This document shows, piece by piece, positions 1 to 8,773 of a stretch of DNA of 64,000 bases. The notes under the pieces were generated by a model that was not told where the DNA came from, ran no database searches, and saw nothing but the letters and a program-made list of their open reading frames with translations. Source of the stretch: Bacteroidota bacterium (GTDB lineage: Bacteria; Bacteroidota; Bacteroidia; Bacteroidales; F082); the NCBI GenBank assembly GCA_023396415.1, contig JAEWWJ010000106.1, forward strand, positions 1 through 64,000, in the 5' to 3' direction. Each line of letters opens with the position of its first letter. The first letter of the stretch is position 1. The position numbers and the translations under genes were made by a program.

Positions 1-89
1 TTTATTTAGTTAATAAGCCTGCAATCACGTCCATTAAATTTAAATGACATTTTGAGGTAAAAAAAGCATCCAAAAAGCGGCATTGCCCA

Positions 90-710
90 TTAATGGAGCT
101 TATTTTGAATGAGGCTGATAAATTCGGCTCGTGTTTCCATACGGTTAAAAGCGCCGGTGAAATCGCTGGTGGTGGTAACAGCACTTTGTTTTTGCACCCC
201 TCGCATTGACATGCAAAGATGGCGCGCTTCAATTACAACCGCCACACCCAAGGGATTAAGGGCATCTTGAATGGCATCTTTGATTTGTGTTGTCAACCTT
301 TCTTGCACCTGAAGACGACGAGAATAAGCCTCTACAACCCGTGCAATTTTGCTCAATCCGGTGATGTAACCATTCGGAATATAGCCCACATGGGCCTTCC
401 CGATAAATGGAATCATGTGGTGCTCGCACATGGAGAAAATCTCAATGTCTTTTACGATCACCATTTCTCGGTAATCTTCCTTGAATTTGGCCGAAAGCAA
501 AATTTCTTTTGGATCATGGTCATAGCCCTGAGTTAAAAATTGAATGGCTTTTGCTACCCGACGTGGGGTATCAATCAGGCCTTCGCGTTGCGAATCTTCG
601 CCAATCAAATCGAGGATGGCTCGGTAATGAACCTCTAAGGCGGATAGTTTTTCAGGAGCATACTCCTCAATTTTTTGATAACCCAATAGCTCTTTTGGTT
701 TGTTTGTCAT
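90..710 (-). CDS. folE: GTP cyclohydrolase I
   Basis: Cytoplasmic enzyme converting GTP to 7,8-dihydroneopterin triphosphate, the entry step of the folate/pterin pathway. The 206-residue protein has the usual family length. It carries the zinc ligands Cys95 and His98 in the SMCEHHMIPF motif and Cys166 in ARHLCMSMRGV, plus the conserved RLQVQERLT block. It is the last gene visible of a minus-strand cluster. It lies 11 nt after the AtpI-like membrane gene, a place where F-type ATPase genes would often be expected. What follows lies beyond the left edge. Identification is secure. Confidence 0.96.
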   Translation of the reverse strand: MTNKPKELLGYQKIEEYAPEKLSALEVHYRAILDLIGEDSQREGLIDTPRRVAKAIQFLTQGYDHDPKEILLSAKFKEDYREMVIVKDIEIFSMCEHHMIPFIGKAHVGYIPNGYITGLSKIARVVEAYSRRLQVQERLTTQIKDAIQDALNPLGVAVVIEARHLCMSMRGVQKQSAVTTTSDFTGAFNRMETRAEFISLIQNKLH

Positions 711-721
711 TGCAAGAAATT

Positions 722-1111
722 TTAGACGTGATGGTTTTTTCTTTTTTTGATGGCCAATGCCGAAACCTCAAGCACCGTGAAGGCCACATAATAAATGAGA
801 AATGTAATCAGAAAAGGGATGGTTTCGCTGCGAAAATATAGCAGGTAGATCACTATGATAGCCAAATACACCACCAACTTGCCAAAGCTGGCCAGCATAA
901 AATAATTGGCATAGGTGCTCAACTTCTTCTTTTGGGCCTGTTGGTTCAAGCTGAAAAGCAGTGTGTTGATCAACACAAAAAATATCAAAATGTAAGGCCA
1001 TGCTTGTGTTTGAAGCGATTCACCAAGTTGTGCAAACACATACATACTTGCTGCTGCAAGCACGGCAGCCAGCAACAATTGTTTGCTGATAAATGATTGG
1101 AAAGCGGTCAT
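722..1111 (-). CDS. AtpI-like small membrane protein
   Basis: A 129-residue protein with four hydrophobic segments (about residues 10-28, 38-55, 72-92, 97-118) and a basic tail KKRKNHH. In Bacteroidota a membrane protein of this size commonly sits between the AtpZ-like gene and atpB and is treated as an ATP synthase subunit I relative. That context plus the four-helix layout is the basis for the call; sequence identity to AtpI is weak. It follows the AtpZ-like gene by 4 nt, so the two are probably co-transcribed. Here folE follows instead of atpB. Confidence 0.6.
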   Translation of the reverse strand: MTAFQSFISKQLLLAAVLAAASMYVFAQLGESLQTQAWPYILIFFVLINTLLFSLNQQAQKKKLSTYANYFMLASFGKLVVYLAIIVIYLLYFRSETIPFLITFLIYYVAFTVLEVSALAIKKRKNHHV

Positions 1112-1115
1112 ACGA

Positions 1116-1352
1116 TCAGGGTTTCTTTAAAAAATCTTTGATGGCATAATAAATAGAAAGTCCTACGCCCAATAGCGAAAGCACAAGCTTAAAAACCGGA
1201 AAAGACCATCCTGTCCACCGATCCAGCAGCACACCTCCATATACAAAAGCAAGTAAAATGGCCATCATTTGAAAAGCCAAGGAGGAATATCGTGCATAGG
1301 TATTCAACGATGCGCCAAATTTCTTTGGTTTGTCGTTTTTACTCGGTTCCAT
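1116..1352 (-). CDS. AtpZ/AtpI family protein
   Basis: A 78-residue protein with a short charged N terminus (KNDKPKKF) and two membrane helices (about 27-45 and 52-70). It contains the segment LAFVYGGVLLDRWTG, typical of AtpZ/AtpI assembly factors that help F1Fo ATP synthase assemble or import magnesium. Its start overlaps the end of the bactofilin gene by 14 nt, which argues for translational coupling. No ATP synthase structural gene is in the window; one may lie past the left edge. The family call is good; the role is inferred from relatives. Confidence 0.75.
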   Translation of the reverse strand: MEPSKNDKPKKFGASLNTYARYSSLAFQMMAILLAFVYGGVLLDRWTGWSFPVFKLVLSLLGVGLSIYYAIKDFLKKP

Positions 1353-1713
1353 GTTTTTTCTCGCCCCCTTGGGTCATATCACATTTGCCAATGAAGCGTG
1401 CGCCCAGCTCAACGATGATGCGGCTGGTAAGTAAATCACCCGTAAAAACGGCAGAGGCTTTTAAAGAGGTAAGGTCGCTGGCTTCGAGGTTTCCATTCAG
1501 CACGCCGGAAATGTCGGCATTTTGGCAAAAGATATTACCTTCCACCACGCCGGATGAACCAATAACAATTCTGCCTTCGGAATGAATGGAACCCTTCAGC
1601 ACACCGTCAATCCTGAAATCACCTTTCAGGCTGATGTCGCCGTTAATCACAGTGCCTTGCCCAATGATATTGCGGGCAGCTGATTCATTTCCAATGTGGG
1701 TAAAATTTTTCAT
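1339..1713 (-). CDS. Bactofilin family cytoskeletal protein
   Basis: A 124-residue protein dominated by the bactofilin beta-helix, about residues 15-115. It consists of short repeating strands with hydrophobic and glycine positions, for example GTVINGDISLKGDFRIDG and VLNGNLEAS. Bactofilins polymerise without nucleotides into filaments that scaffold cell-wall or envelope machinery. The gene follows porW/sprE by 11 nt and overlaps the AtpZ-like gene, so all appear to be one transcript. The fold is clear from the repeat pattern; the specific partner is unknown. Confidence 0.88.
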   Translation of the reverse strand: MKNFTHIGNESAARNIIGQGTVINGDISLKGDFRIDGVLKGSIHSEGRIVIGSSGVVEGNIFCQNADISGVLNGNLEASDLTSLKASAVFTGDLLTSRIIVELGARFIGKCDMTQGGEKKHGTE

Positions 1714-1724
1714 ATTTCCTTTCT

Positions 1725-4376
1725 TTACTCTTTTTTAAAGTTCTTATTCCAGAATTTTTCGTATTCTGATATGTTTTTTAACCGATAAAAGATGGGATAA
1801 TTGGTAAGTGAAATTGGAATTGTGGTATAGTCTGCGGGACTAATTCCACCAAAAACATAATCCGATGCTTTAACGGCGATACAAAAATCGTCGGCTTGAG
1901 CTGCGGTTGCAAAATTTCCAATGGTGACAAGGGTATTTTTGCTGTCGAGTACCAAACTTTTTATCATCAGCTGCGCGCTTTTAAAATCACGCATAGTGAA
2001 GTCAGACATACGTATCTTAAGCGGATCAATTCTCACTTTGTCATTTGCTACCACCATTACCAAGTGCATGGTTTCGCCGGCAAAAATATAGGGAGAGGCC
2101 GGTTCTTTTTCTTTATCAAGGGTATCACCGGCAATTTCGGGTATATCAATCGTCATATTGAACTCTTTGTTCATGCTCCGTAAAATAGCCGCTGCTGTGG
2201 GGGCAACTGCACTTGTAGGGTAAGCTTTTACCAATTGCTCCAAAGCCACTGCCATTGAATCAATTACTTCTATCCTTCCTTTGGCCACGGCACGTAAAAA
2301 ATCAAAGCGAGGAATAAGCTCTACGTCTTCGGCATATAGACTTCTGGCACGGTTGGCATTCAGCAATACCCTAAAAAATTCTTGGTTGCGGTAGGCATCA
2401 AGGGTGAGCTCGTAAAAGGCCGATGATTCGCCTGCGAGCTGTGCCTTACGAATAAAATAATCAGGATCTTCAATCACACGCGCATAATCGGTATTGGGAA
2501 ACTGTTGCAGGATGAGGTTTTTAAATCTTTCTGCTTCAGTGGTTTGCCCCATCTCTTCGTTCATTCGGTATTGTGCGTACCACGACTGTAAATTGTATTC
2601 ACTTTCGGGAAACCGCTTATTGAGTTCGCTGTAGGCTTCAAGGGAACGCGGAAAATCGCCTAAACGTTCTTTATAGGTGTAACCCAAACCGTTGTAGGCT
2701 TCTTCGATTTCTTTATTGGCCGCTATCTTGGCTTCGTCGGTAAGGGGAATATCTTTGAGATAATAACCAATATCACGATCGGTAAAAGCTTTGGTTGTAT
2801 CGCCCTCGGCTCCGCCCGCAGCATCGCCATTGAGGGCAACACTTTCAATATTTTCAAACGAAATGCTCTGTTTATCGCTGATGCGCCAGTTGTCTTCTAA
2901 CTTTCGGCGGCCCCATTTTCTTAAAAATTCGGTATAACCGAAACTGAGGGTGTTGGGATTGTAGAAATACCATTCGGCCGAGGTGTTAAGGTTGGCCGTT
3001 CGATCAGAAAACTGGTTCGACATGAGCACGTTACGCTCCATTTCGCGCTCTTCCATTTCGCGTTCGCGGTCTTTTGCCTCAAGGTCTTTGATGATGCCAT
3101 TGATAATTTTCACCCTTGACGATGAATCCATATTGGCGAGCGCCAACAGACTGTCTTGAAGCTGTATAGTAGTCAAATTTTCAACCAGTTCGCTCAATAT
3201 GGAAGCCCTGAGTTTGATGCTATCGTAGCCCGGATAATCACGCGGAAGCGCACCCACCGCGGTATCGTAATAGGCTTGAGAAGGGACGTATTCGTTTTTT
3301 TGAAAATAAAGTGCAGCCAACTTCAATGCCGAAGTTGACTGTTGTTTTTTATTTTTGGTACTCGAAGACACCGATTTGGCTAGATATTCCATTGCCAAAG
3401 GCTCATTTTTTTCGGTTAAGGCAATTTCAGCCAAAGCGTAATACACCTTATCAAAATAATCCTCATTTTTAGTGTCTTTCAACATTTTTTGAAGAATCCT
3501 GATGATGTTTTTGCTTTCTCCCTGCGAAACGTCATACACCCGTGCCATATTGATGCGGGCCTCAAAGTCCATATCGAAAGAAGGATTCTTTTTGATGACT
3601 TGCGCATAATACTGTAAGGCTTTGTCATTGTTGCCTTTCAGCTGGTTGATTTGAGCCAAAATAAACAAAACCCTGGTTTTAAAATACTTATTGGGTGCTG
3701 TTTGCAAACCTTGGTTCAAATAAACCATTGCACGATCGTAGTTTTTTCTTACCAAATGATAGTCGGCGATCAATAGCGGCAGGTAACGCTGCACCTCCTT
3801 GGGCATCATACCCGTTCTGGCTTTGTTTTCGAGGGCTTCGAAAAGAGGAGCTGCTTTTTCGTACTGCTCCATTTGCTGATAGGTTACAGCAAGCCACATT
3901 TCAGCCGTCCGCACCATGTCTTCATTGTAGCTAAACTGGCGCGCAACAAAGTCGAAAGTACGGCGTGCACTGATATAATCTTGTTTGTAAAAGTGGGCCT
4001 TTCCCATCATCAGGTAACCATCGTCAATCCACTTTACGCGTTCTTTTCCACCAAACACCATCGAGTGCTTTTGTACGCCAATCGCGCCTTTTTCCAAAGC
4101 ACGTTCCATAGGGCCATTCAGCTTTGCAGCTTCGCTTTTGGTTCCATAATTGAACAATCGAATGACCTCGGAATAGTCGTCAACGGCAGTTTTTCGATGG
4201 TCTTTGACACCTGTTTTTAAACTCTCGTTGCCATTCCAATACACGTTGTACCGACTGGTGAGGTTGTGGTAGGTTCTCCTTGTCCAGGTGTTCTTTTTGG
4301 TGGAACACGCCCCCAAAGCAACGAGGATCAATAACACCGCCACTAATCTGAAGTAACTTTTATTCAGCAATTGCAC
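1725..4376 (-). CDS. porW: T9SS / gliding motility TPR lipoprotein PorW/SprE
   Basis: An 883-residue lipoprotein with the signal and lipobox ending LVALGAC (Cys24). It is followed by the family-specific N-terminal block RTYHNLTSRYNVYWNG and then many TPR-like helical repeats. PorW (Porphyromonas) and SprE (Flavobacterium) are outer-membrane lipoproteins needed for type IX secretion and gliding. Length and N-terminal signature match. The start is a GTG at 4376, chosen because it places the signal peptide at the terminus. A TAnnTTTG box lies about 80 nt upstream. Two T9SS-exported proteins elsewhere in the window fit this role. Confidence 0.9.
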   Translation of the reverse strand: MQLLNKSYFRLVAVLLILVALGACSTKKNTWTRRTYHNLTSRYNVYWNGNESLKTGVKDHRKTAVDDYSEVIRLFNYGTKSEAAKLNGPMERALEKGAIGVQKHSMVFGGKERVKWIDDGYLMMGKAHFYKQDYISARRTFDFVARQFSYNEDMVRTAEMWLAVTYQQMEQYEKAAPLFEALENKARTGMMPKEVQRYLPLLIADYHLVRKNYDRAMVYLNQGLQTAPNKYFKTRVLFILAQINQLKGNNDKALQYYAQVIKKNPSFDMDFEARINMARVYDVSQGESKNIIRILQKMLKDTKNEDYFDKVYYALAEIALTEKNEPLAMEYLAKSVSSSTKNKKQQSTSALKLAALYFQKNEYVPSQAYYDTAVGALPRDYPGYDSIKLRASILSELVENLTTIQLQDSLLALANMDSSSRVKIINGIIKDLEAKDREREMEEREMERNVLMSNQFSDRTANLNTSAEWYFYNPNTLSFGYTEFLRKWGRRKLEDNWRISDKQSISFENIESVALNGDAAGGAEGDTTKAFTDRDIGYYLKDIPLTDEAKIAANKEIEEAYNGLGYTYKERLGDFPRSLEAYSELNKRFPESEYNLQSWYAQYRMNEEMGQTTEAERFKNLILQQFPNTDYARVIEDPDYFIRKAQLAGESSAFYELTLDAYRNQEFFRVLLNANRARSLYAEDVELIPRFDFLRAVAKGRIEVIDSMAVALEQLVKAYPTSAVAPTAAAILRSMNKEFNMTIDIPEIAGDTLDKEKEPASPYIFAGETMHLVMVVANDKVRIDPLKIRMSDFTMRDFKSAQLMIKSLVLDSKNTLVTIGNFATAAQADDFCIAVKASDYVFGGISPADYTTIPISLTNYPIFYRLKNISEYEKFWNKNFKKE

Positions 4377-4454
4377 GCTCTTTCGTTTTGAACATTAACT
4401 CTGTTTCGGGGCAAATATTTTACGTTTCATAAGCTTTATGGCTTATCGAACTCA

Positions 4455-4462
4455 CAAAAGTA
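4455..4462 (-). promoter_or_regulatory. Predicted -7 box for porW operon
   Basis: On the minus strand this reads TACTTTTG, a perfect match to the Bacteroidota TAnnTTTG -7 box, leaving a leader of about 70 nt before the GTG of porW. No convincing -33 TTG was found. Confidence 0.5.
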
Positions 4463-4735
4463 ATCAATATCGTTGAAAAGCCCTTGAAGAATGTAGTCAA
4501 GAAGCTAAAATCCTATCAAAAATATTCTCTAAAATCAATTCTGATTGTAATTTGATTGTTTTATATATATATTTGATAATTAATATATTATCATTAATAA
4601 TGATTGCTTTCTACATCAACCTAACCGATAGAAAAGCTAAAAAAATTGAAAAACCCAACCGGTGTATATCAATTGGAACAACAAAAACGTTCAGTCAGCA
4701 CGTTTTGCAGGTCTGAAATATGTTGGTGGTTTTTG

Positions 4736-4743
4736 TACTTTTG
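4736..4743 (+). promoter_or_regulatory. Predicted -7 box for M23 peptidase gene
   Basis: TACTTTTG matches TAnnTTTG and lies 35 nt before the ATG at 4779, a normal leader length. Confidence 0.6.
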
Positions 4744-4778
4744 CCGATGACCTGCGTGATTGATCAACGGGATACTTT

Positions 4779-5666
4779 ATGAAACAAAAAAAAGAGAAGT
4801 GGTACCACAAGCTTCGTGACAAATACAGGTTGGTTATTTTTCACGATGAAACCTTTGAAGAAAAGATCAGTTTTCGATTGAGTCGGATGAATGTTTTTGT
4901 TTTGATCACCAGTTTAAGTGTCTTTTTGATTTTTATCACCAGCTACATCATTGCCTTTACGTCGTTGCGCGAATACATTCCGGGCTATACTGACGTGAAC
5001 CTCAACCGACGCGTTTACCAGTTGCAGCGCACTGCCGATTCGTTGGAGGGTGTTTTTAGGCAAAAGCAACTTTATTTCGATAACATCAAACGCATTGTTG
5101 AAGGTGGCGATTTCTCTGACGACAGCCTTATCGCAGTGAATGAAAGACAAAGCCGTTCAGGCGCAACTTATGATACTATCCGATTGGTTCATAGTGAAAT
5201 AGAAAGTGAGTTAAGGTCTGAGTTTGAAAATTCAGAGAAATACAACATCCAAACCGACCCCACTTTAATTCCCGAAGCCCGCCGCAGAGCGAGCACTGTG
5301 GCCAGTTTTTTTACACCTGTAAAAGGAACGATCACCAATAAATTTGACCCCGTGCAGCGGCATTATGGTGTTGACGTGGTAGCCAAAAGTAACGAAGCCA
5401 TTAAGGCAGCCCTTGAAGGGACGGTGCTTTTTGCCGATTGGACGGTTGACAAAGGCCATGTGATTGGCATTCAACATGCCGGAAGTTTTGTTTCGGTGTA
5501 TAAGCACAACAGCGTTTTGCTCAAAAGAGAAGGCGATTTTGTGCGAGCGGGCGAGCCTATTGCCATCATTGGCGAATCGGGAGAACTATCAACCGGACCT
5601 CATCTTCATTTTGAATTGTGGTTCAACTCGGCACCCGTCAATCCGGAAGATTACATCTCTTTTTAG
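4779..5666 (+). CDS. M23 family peptidoglycan endopeptidase, membrane-anchored
   Basis: A 295-residue protein with a basic cytoplasmic N terminus, one membrane helix (about residues 37-62), a helical linker and a C-terminal M23 (LytM/lysostaphin-like) domain from about residue 180. Zinc and catalytic motifs are intact: HYGVD (HxxxD), YKHN and PHLHFE (HxH). This favours an active cell-wall endopeptidase rather than a degenerate activator such as EnvC. It is transcribed away from porW and lies upstream of rseP, with about 160 nt between. Confidence 0.88.
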   Translation: MKQKKEKWYHKLRDKYRLVIFHDETFEEKISFRLSRMNVFVLITSLSVFLIFITSYIIAFTSLREYIPGYTDVNLNRRVYQLQRTADSLEGVFRQKQLYFDNIKRIVEGGDFSDDSLIAVNERQSRSGATYDTIRLVHSEIESELRSEFENSEKYNIQTDPTLIPEARRRASTVASFFTPVKGTITNKFDPVQRHYGVDVVAKSNEAIKAALEGTVLFADWTVDKGHVIGIQHAGSFVSVYKHNSVLLKREGDFVRAGEPIAIIGESGELSTGPHLHFELWFNSAPVNPEDYISF

Positions 5667-5709
5667 GCTGGCCAACAGTATCCCCTTAACACTATTTGAC
5701 AATTACACC

Positions 5710-5741
5710 TTGAAGCAGCTCCAATTATTTTCGTAATCTTG
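5710..5741 (+). promoter_or_regulatory. Possible promoter for rseP
   Basis: TTG at 5710-5712 is followed after 21 nt by TAATCTTG (5734-5741), one mismatch from TAnnTTTG. The spacing is right, but the leader to the ATG at 5829 is long (about 80 nt). Confidence 0.35.
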
Positions 5742-5828
5742 CAGTCGTTTTCAAAGCAACGGAAAAACCATTGCTTTTAATTTATTGTAACATCTTCATT
5801 CATAATTACTTAACATATATTCTCCGGA

Positions 5829-7157
5829 ATGGAAATTCTTATTAAGATCCTCCAGCTTTTGCTTAGTCTGTCAATTTTAGTGATCGTTCATGAGTTTGGA
5901 CATTTTGCAGCAGCAAAAATTTTCAAGACACGCGTTGAAAAATTTTACCTCTTTTTTAACCCTTGGTTTTCATTGTTCAAGTTCACCTACAAAGGCACTG
6001 AATATGGTATGGGGTGGCTGCCGCTTGGTGGTTACGTAAAAATTTCGGGCATGATAGATGAATCGCTCGATAAAGAAGCCATGAAACAACCGGCTCAAGA
6101 TTGGGAGTTTCGGTCAAAACCGGCTTGGCAACGTCTGATTATTATGCTGGGGGGTGTAATCATGAATGTGGTGTTGGCTTTTGTCATTTATATCGGTATG
6201 TTAAGTATGTATGGCGAAAAATACCTACCAACCTCCGAGACCAACAAATATGGTATTGCAGCCGATTCGCTGGCCCAATCATTTGGCCTTCGCAATGGCG
6301 ACCGCATCCTTTCTATTGATGGCAGTTATGTGGAAGATTTCAATAAAATACCCCTCACCCTCATTCTCGAAGAGGCCAAAACCATTGAAATTGAACGCGC
6401 CGGTACAAAAATGACCCTCGACCTGCCCGCCGGGTCAATCGGTCAACTGGTCAAACACAAATCGCCGTTTTTTATCGCACCACGTATTCCGTTTGTGGTG
6501 GAATCTTTTCCGGCCACATCAGCAGCACGCGATGCCGGCTTGCTGGTAGGCGACACTCTTTTAAGTATCAACGGAGTGGAAGCAAAATATTTTCAAGATT
6601 TTCGAGCATCCATTCAACAATATAAAGATCAATCTGTTAGTATTGGCGCTATTCGCGGAAGCGACACGGTTTACTTTGAAATGACAGTCCCTGAAGCCGG
6701 TTTCATCGGTGTTTATCCGCGCCAGCAATTGGATGCCTTCTTTACCCTTAACCAAAAAGATTTCAATATTATTGAAGCTATTCCTGCCGGAATGACCAAA
6801 ACCATTGATGGCATTGGGGGATATCTCAAGCAGCTTAAACTGTTGTTTTCTCCCGAAGTGAAGGCATACGAAAACGTTGGAGGCTTCATCACTATTGGAA
6901 GTATTTTTCCGGCTGAGTTTCATTGGGAAAGTTTTTGGCGATTGACGGCTTTTCTTTCCATTATGTTGGCCGTTTTGAATCTGCTGCCCATTCCGGCGCT
7001 CGATGGCGGTCACGTGGCCTTCCTCATGTATGAAATTGTGGCCCGACGCAAACCCAGCGATAGATTTATGGAAGTAGCGCAAATTATAGGAATGATTTTA
7101 CTCTTCGGTTTAATGATCTTTGCCAACGGAAATGATATTGTCAAACTCTTCAAATAG
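5829..7157 (+). CDS. rseP: RIP metalloprotease RseP (site-2 protease, M50)
   Basis: A 442-residue inner-membrane intramembrane zinc protease. The HEFGH motif (His21, Glu22, His25) lies in the first helix and the LDGGH motif near residue 390 in a late helix. Between them is periplasmic PDZ sequence, including a clear PDZ segment around residues 220-290 (DAGLLVGDTLLSINGVEA). The family cleaves anti-sigma factors and remnant signal peptides. Anti-sigma targets are common in Bacteroidota, but none is encoded nearby. Family length and both motifs match. Confidence 0.95.
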   Translation: MEILIKILQLLLSLSILVIVHEFGHFAAAKIFKTRVEKFYLFFNPWFSLFKFTYKGTEYGMGWLPLGGYVKISGMIDESLDKEAMKQPAQDWEFRSKPAWQRLIIMLGGVIMNVVLAFVIYIGMLSMYGEKYLPTSETNKYGIAADSLAQSFGLRNGDRILSIDGSYVEDFNKIPLTLILEEAKTIEIERAGTKMTLDLPAGSIGQLVKHKSPFFIAPRIPFVVESFPATSAARDAGLLVGDTLLSINGVEAKYFQDFRASIQQYKDQSVSIGAIRGSDTVYFEMTVPEAGFIGVYPRQQLDAFFTLNQKDFNIIEAIPAGMTKTIDGIGGYLKQLKLLFSPEVKAYENVGGFITIGSIFPAEFHWESFWRLTAFLSIMLAVLNLLPIPALDGGHVAFLMYEIVARRKPSDRFMEVAQIIGMILLFGLMIFANGNDIVKLFK

Positions 7158-7183
7158 TGCTATTTAGATAACAAAACTTAAAA

Positions 7184-7218
7184 ACTGGCGGTCATAAGAA
7201 AACCGGCAGTATTTTTTT
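7184..7218 (+). terminator. Intrinsic terminator after rseP
   Basis: The arms ACTGGCGGT (7184-7192) and ACCGGCAGT (7202-7210) pair with one internal mismatch around a 9-nt loop and are followed by a seven-T run. It sits 27 nt past the rseP stop. Confidence 0.65.
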
Positions 7219-7363
7219 GCCTTCGATATCAGCAGATCCCGGAAAACCTACCGAGAATGAAAGCTTAACCTCATCAAGAAGGAATGTAAAAAAGTTTTAA
7301 AATTTATCCAATCCCTGCTTTAAACCATAAAAAATTTTGCTTATCATTGTTAAAATTTTGGAA

Positions 7364-8761
7364 GTGAAAAAGCTTACACTTTTTTTAGCATTTTTAATTT
7401 TATCAGGAAGTTTGTTTGCTGAGGATATCACGCGTAAAATTGATAGCCTAAATAATCGGGTCAAATCCCAAGTGGGCAGCGAAAGAATTCAATCCTTAAT
7501 TTACCTTTCGGAAGCTTATCGAAAAATATCTATTGACAAAACATTTGAGGCAGGCAAATCAGCCGAGCTTTACGCAAAGCAAGAAGGCCTTGAGAATATG
7601 AATGGCACTATTCTACTTTCGTTAGGAAGAAGCGCTTCATTTTCAGGTGATTATGACTTAGCACTCGAATATTTTAGTCAGGCGGCGGTTGCACTTAAAG
7701 CAATTAAAGATTATTCAGAACTGGCAAAAACCCATATCAACATGGGGTTGGTGTACAAAAACTTGGCTGATTTTGACCAAGCTATCGCGCAGTTTGATCT
7801 TGCTGCCGAAATCTCCATTAAACATGACTTAACCAAACAATTGGCCGGTTCCATTGCCAACAAAGCCACGGTATTTTTTTCAATGGGCGACTTTGATAAC
7901 GCCATGACTAATTATCAGCAAGCGATGTTGATGTACGAAAAACTCAACGACACCTTACTTTATGCCAAAATGGCAATGAATGTGGGTCTTGTTTATTGGC
8001 AATGGAACAAAAACGATCTGGCTTTAGAGATGCTGCTCGAATCGAAGTCGCTGTTTGAAGAAAAGAAAGATTTTGTTGAATTAGGACGGGTGTACAACAA
8101 CATCGGTCGGCTGTATTATCAAGATGTAAAAGACACCACTTTGGCATTGACTTATTTTGAACGTTCACTCGATATTAGAGAAAGTATTGGAAATCAACTT
8201 GGTATGTCAATGGTGATGGCCAATATCGGAAATATTTATCGCGACAAAAAGCAGTACGAAACCGCATTTAAATATTACAATAACGCCCTCAATATCAATA
8301 GGTTGATTGGATATATCGAAGGAATTACGATGGTAAACTACTATATGGGGATTGCTTACCAACAACAAAAAAATTACATCGCCTCCAACGCGGCACTCGA
8401 CAGCTGCCTTAGTATGTCTCAGGAATATGGAATTACCACTTATTACAGTTTAGTGAATGAAGCCAAAATGAACAATTACGCGGCACTTGGAAACCATGAA
8501 GCTTTCATCAACGAGTTCAGAAAATTTTCTATTCAGCGCGATACGTTAAAAAAAGAGTTGGATGAGCTGAAATTTAAGGAGTTAACAGCGAGAACTACAA
8601 TCAACGAGCTCACCTCCGAACTCACATCGGCCAAAGCACAAATTGTAAAACACGAAACAAAGCACACCATTTTTGGTGTTATTATAATTGTATTATCGCT
8701 CACTTTAGGCTTATTAAGCTTGGCCTATCTCCGCAAAAAGAAGCAGAAAGCCATCAAATAA
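7364..8761 (+). CDS. TPR-repeat membrane protein without an output domain
   Basis: A GTG start at 7364 gives VKKLTLFLAFLILSGSLFA, a clean signal peptide; an upstream in-frame TTG at 7337 would bury it. The mature part has about seven tetratricopeptide repeats (residues 70-350), then a heptad-rich coiled coil (370-420), one membrane helix (about 430-450) and a basic tail RKKKQK. This is the sensor half of the TPR histidine kinases or regulators common in Bacteroidota, but the protein ends right after the membrane helix. No kinase or DNA-binding domain follows. The function is unknown; it may act through a partner. Confidence 0.75.
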   Translation: MKKLTLFLAFLILSGSLFAEDITRKIDSLNNRVKSQVGSERIQSLIYLSEAYRKISIDKTFEAGKSAELYAKQEGLENMNGTILLSLGRSASFSGDYDLALEYFSQAAVALKAIKDYSELAKTHINMGLVYKNLADFDQAIAQFDLAAEISIKHDLTKQLAGSIANKATVFFSMGDFDNAMTNYQQAMLMYEKLNDTLLYAKMAMNVGLVYWQWNKNDLALEMLLESKSLFEEKKDFVELGRVYNNIGRLYYQDVKDTTLALTYFERSLDIRESIGNQLGMSMVMANIGNIYRDKKQYETAFKYYNNALNINRLIGYIEGITMVNYYMGIAYQQQKNYIASNAALDSCLSMSQEYGITTYYSLVNEAKMNNYAALGNHEAFINEFRKFSIQRDTLKKELDELKFKELTARTTINELTSELTSAKAQIVKHETKHTIFGVIIIVLSLTLGLLSLAYLRKKKQKAIK

Positions 8762-8773
8762 AACCATTCGGTT

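Larger units (their letters stand above)
4377..4778. other. 402-nt divergent intergenic region, AT-rich
   Basis: No gene is supported here. It separates porW (minus) from the M23 peptidase gene (plus) and holds one -7 box for each (4455-4462 minus, 4736-4743 plus). The middle, about 4555-4610, is almost pure A/T. It includes a perfect inverted repeat TGATAAT / ATTATCA (4574-4580 and 4587-4593, 6-nt spacer) that could be a protein-binding site or simply AT-rich spacer. Confidence 0.6.

Noticed and set aside
2..232. Minus-strand 76-codon frame overlapping folE
   Set aside because: Shadow frame inside folE with no family resemblance or start context.
7337..7363. Upstream TTG start of the TPR membrane protein
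   Set aside because: It would place nine residues ahead of a clean signal peptide; the GTG at 7364 fits better.
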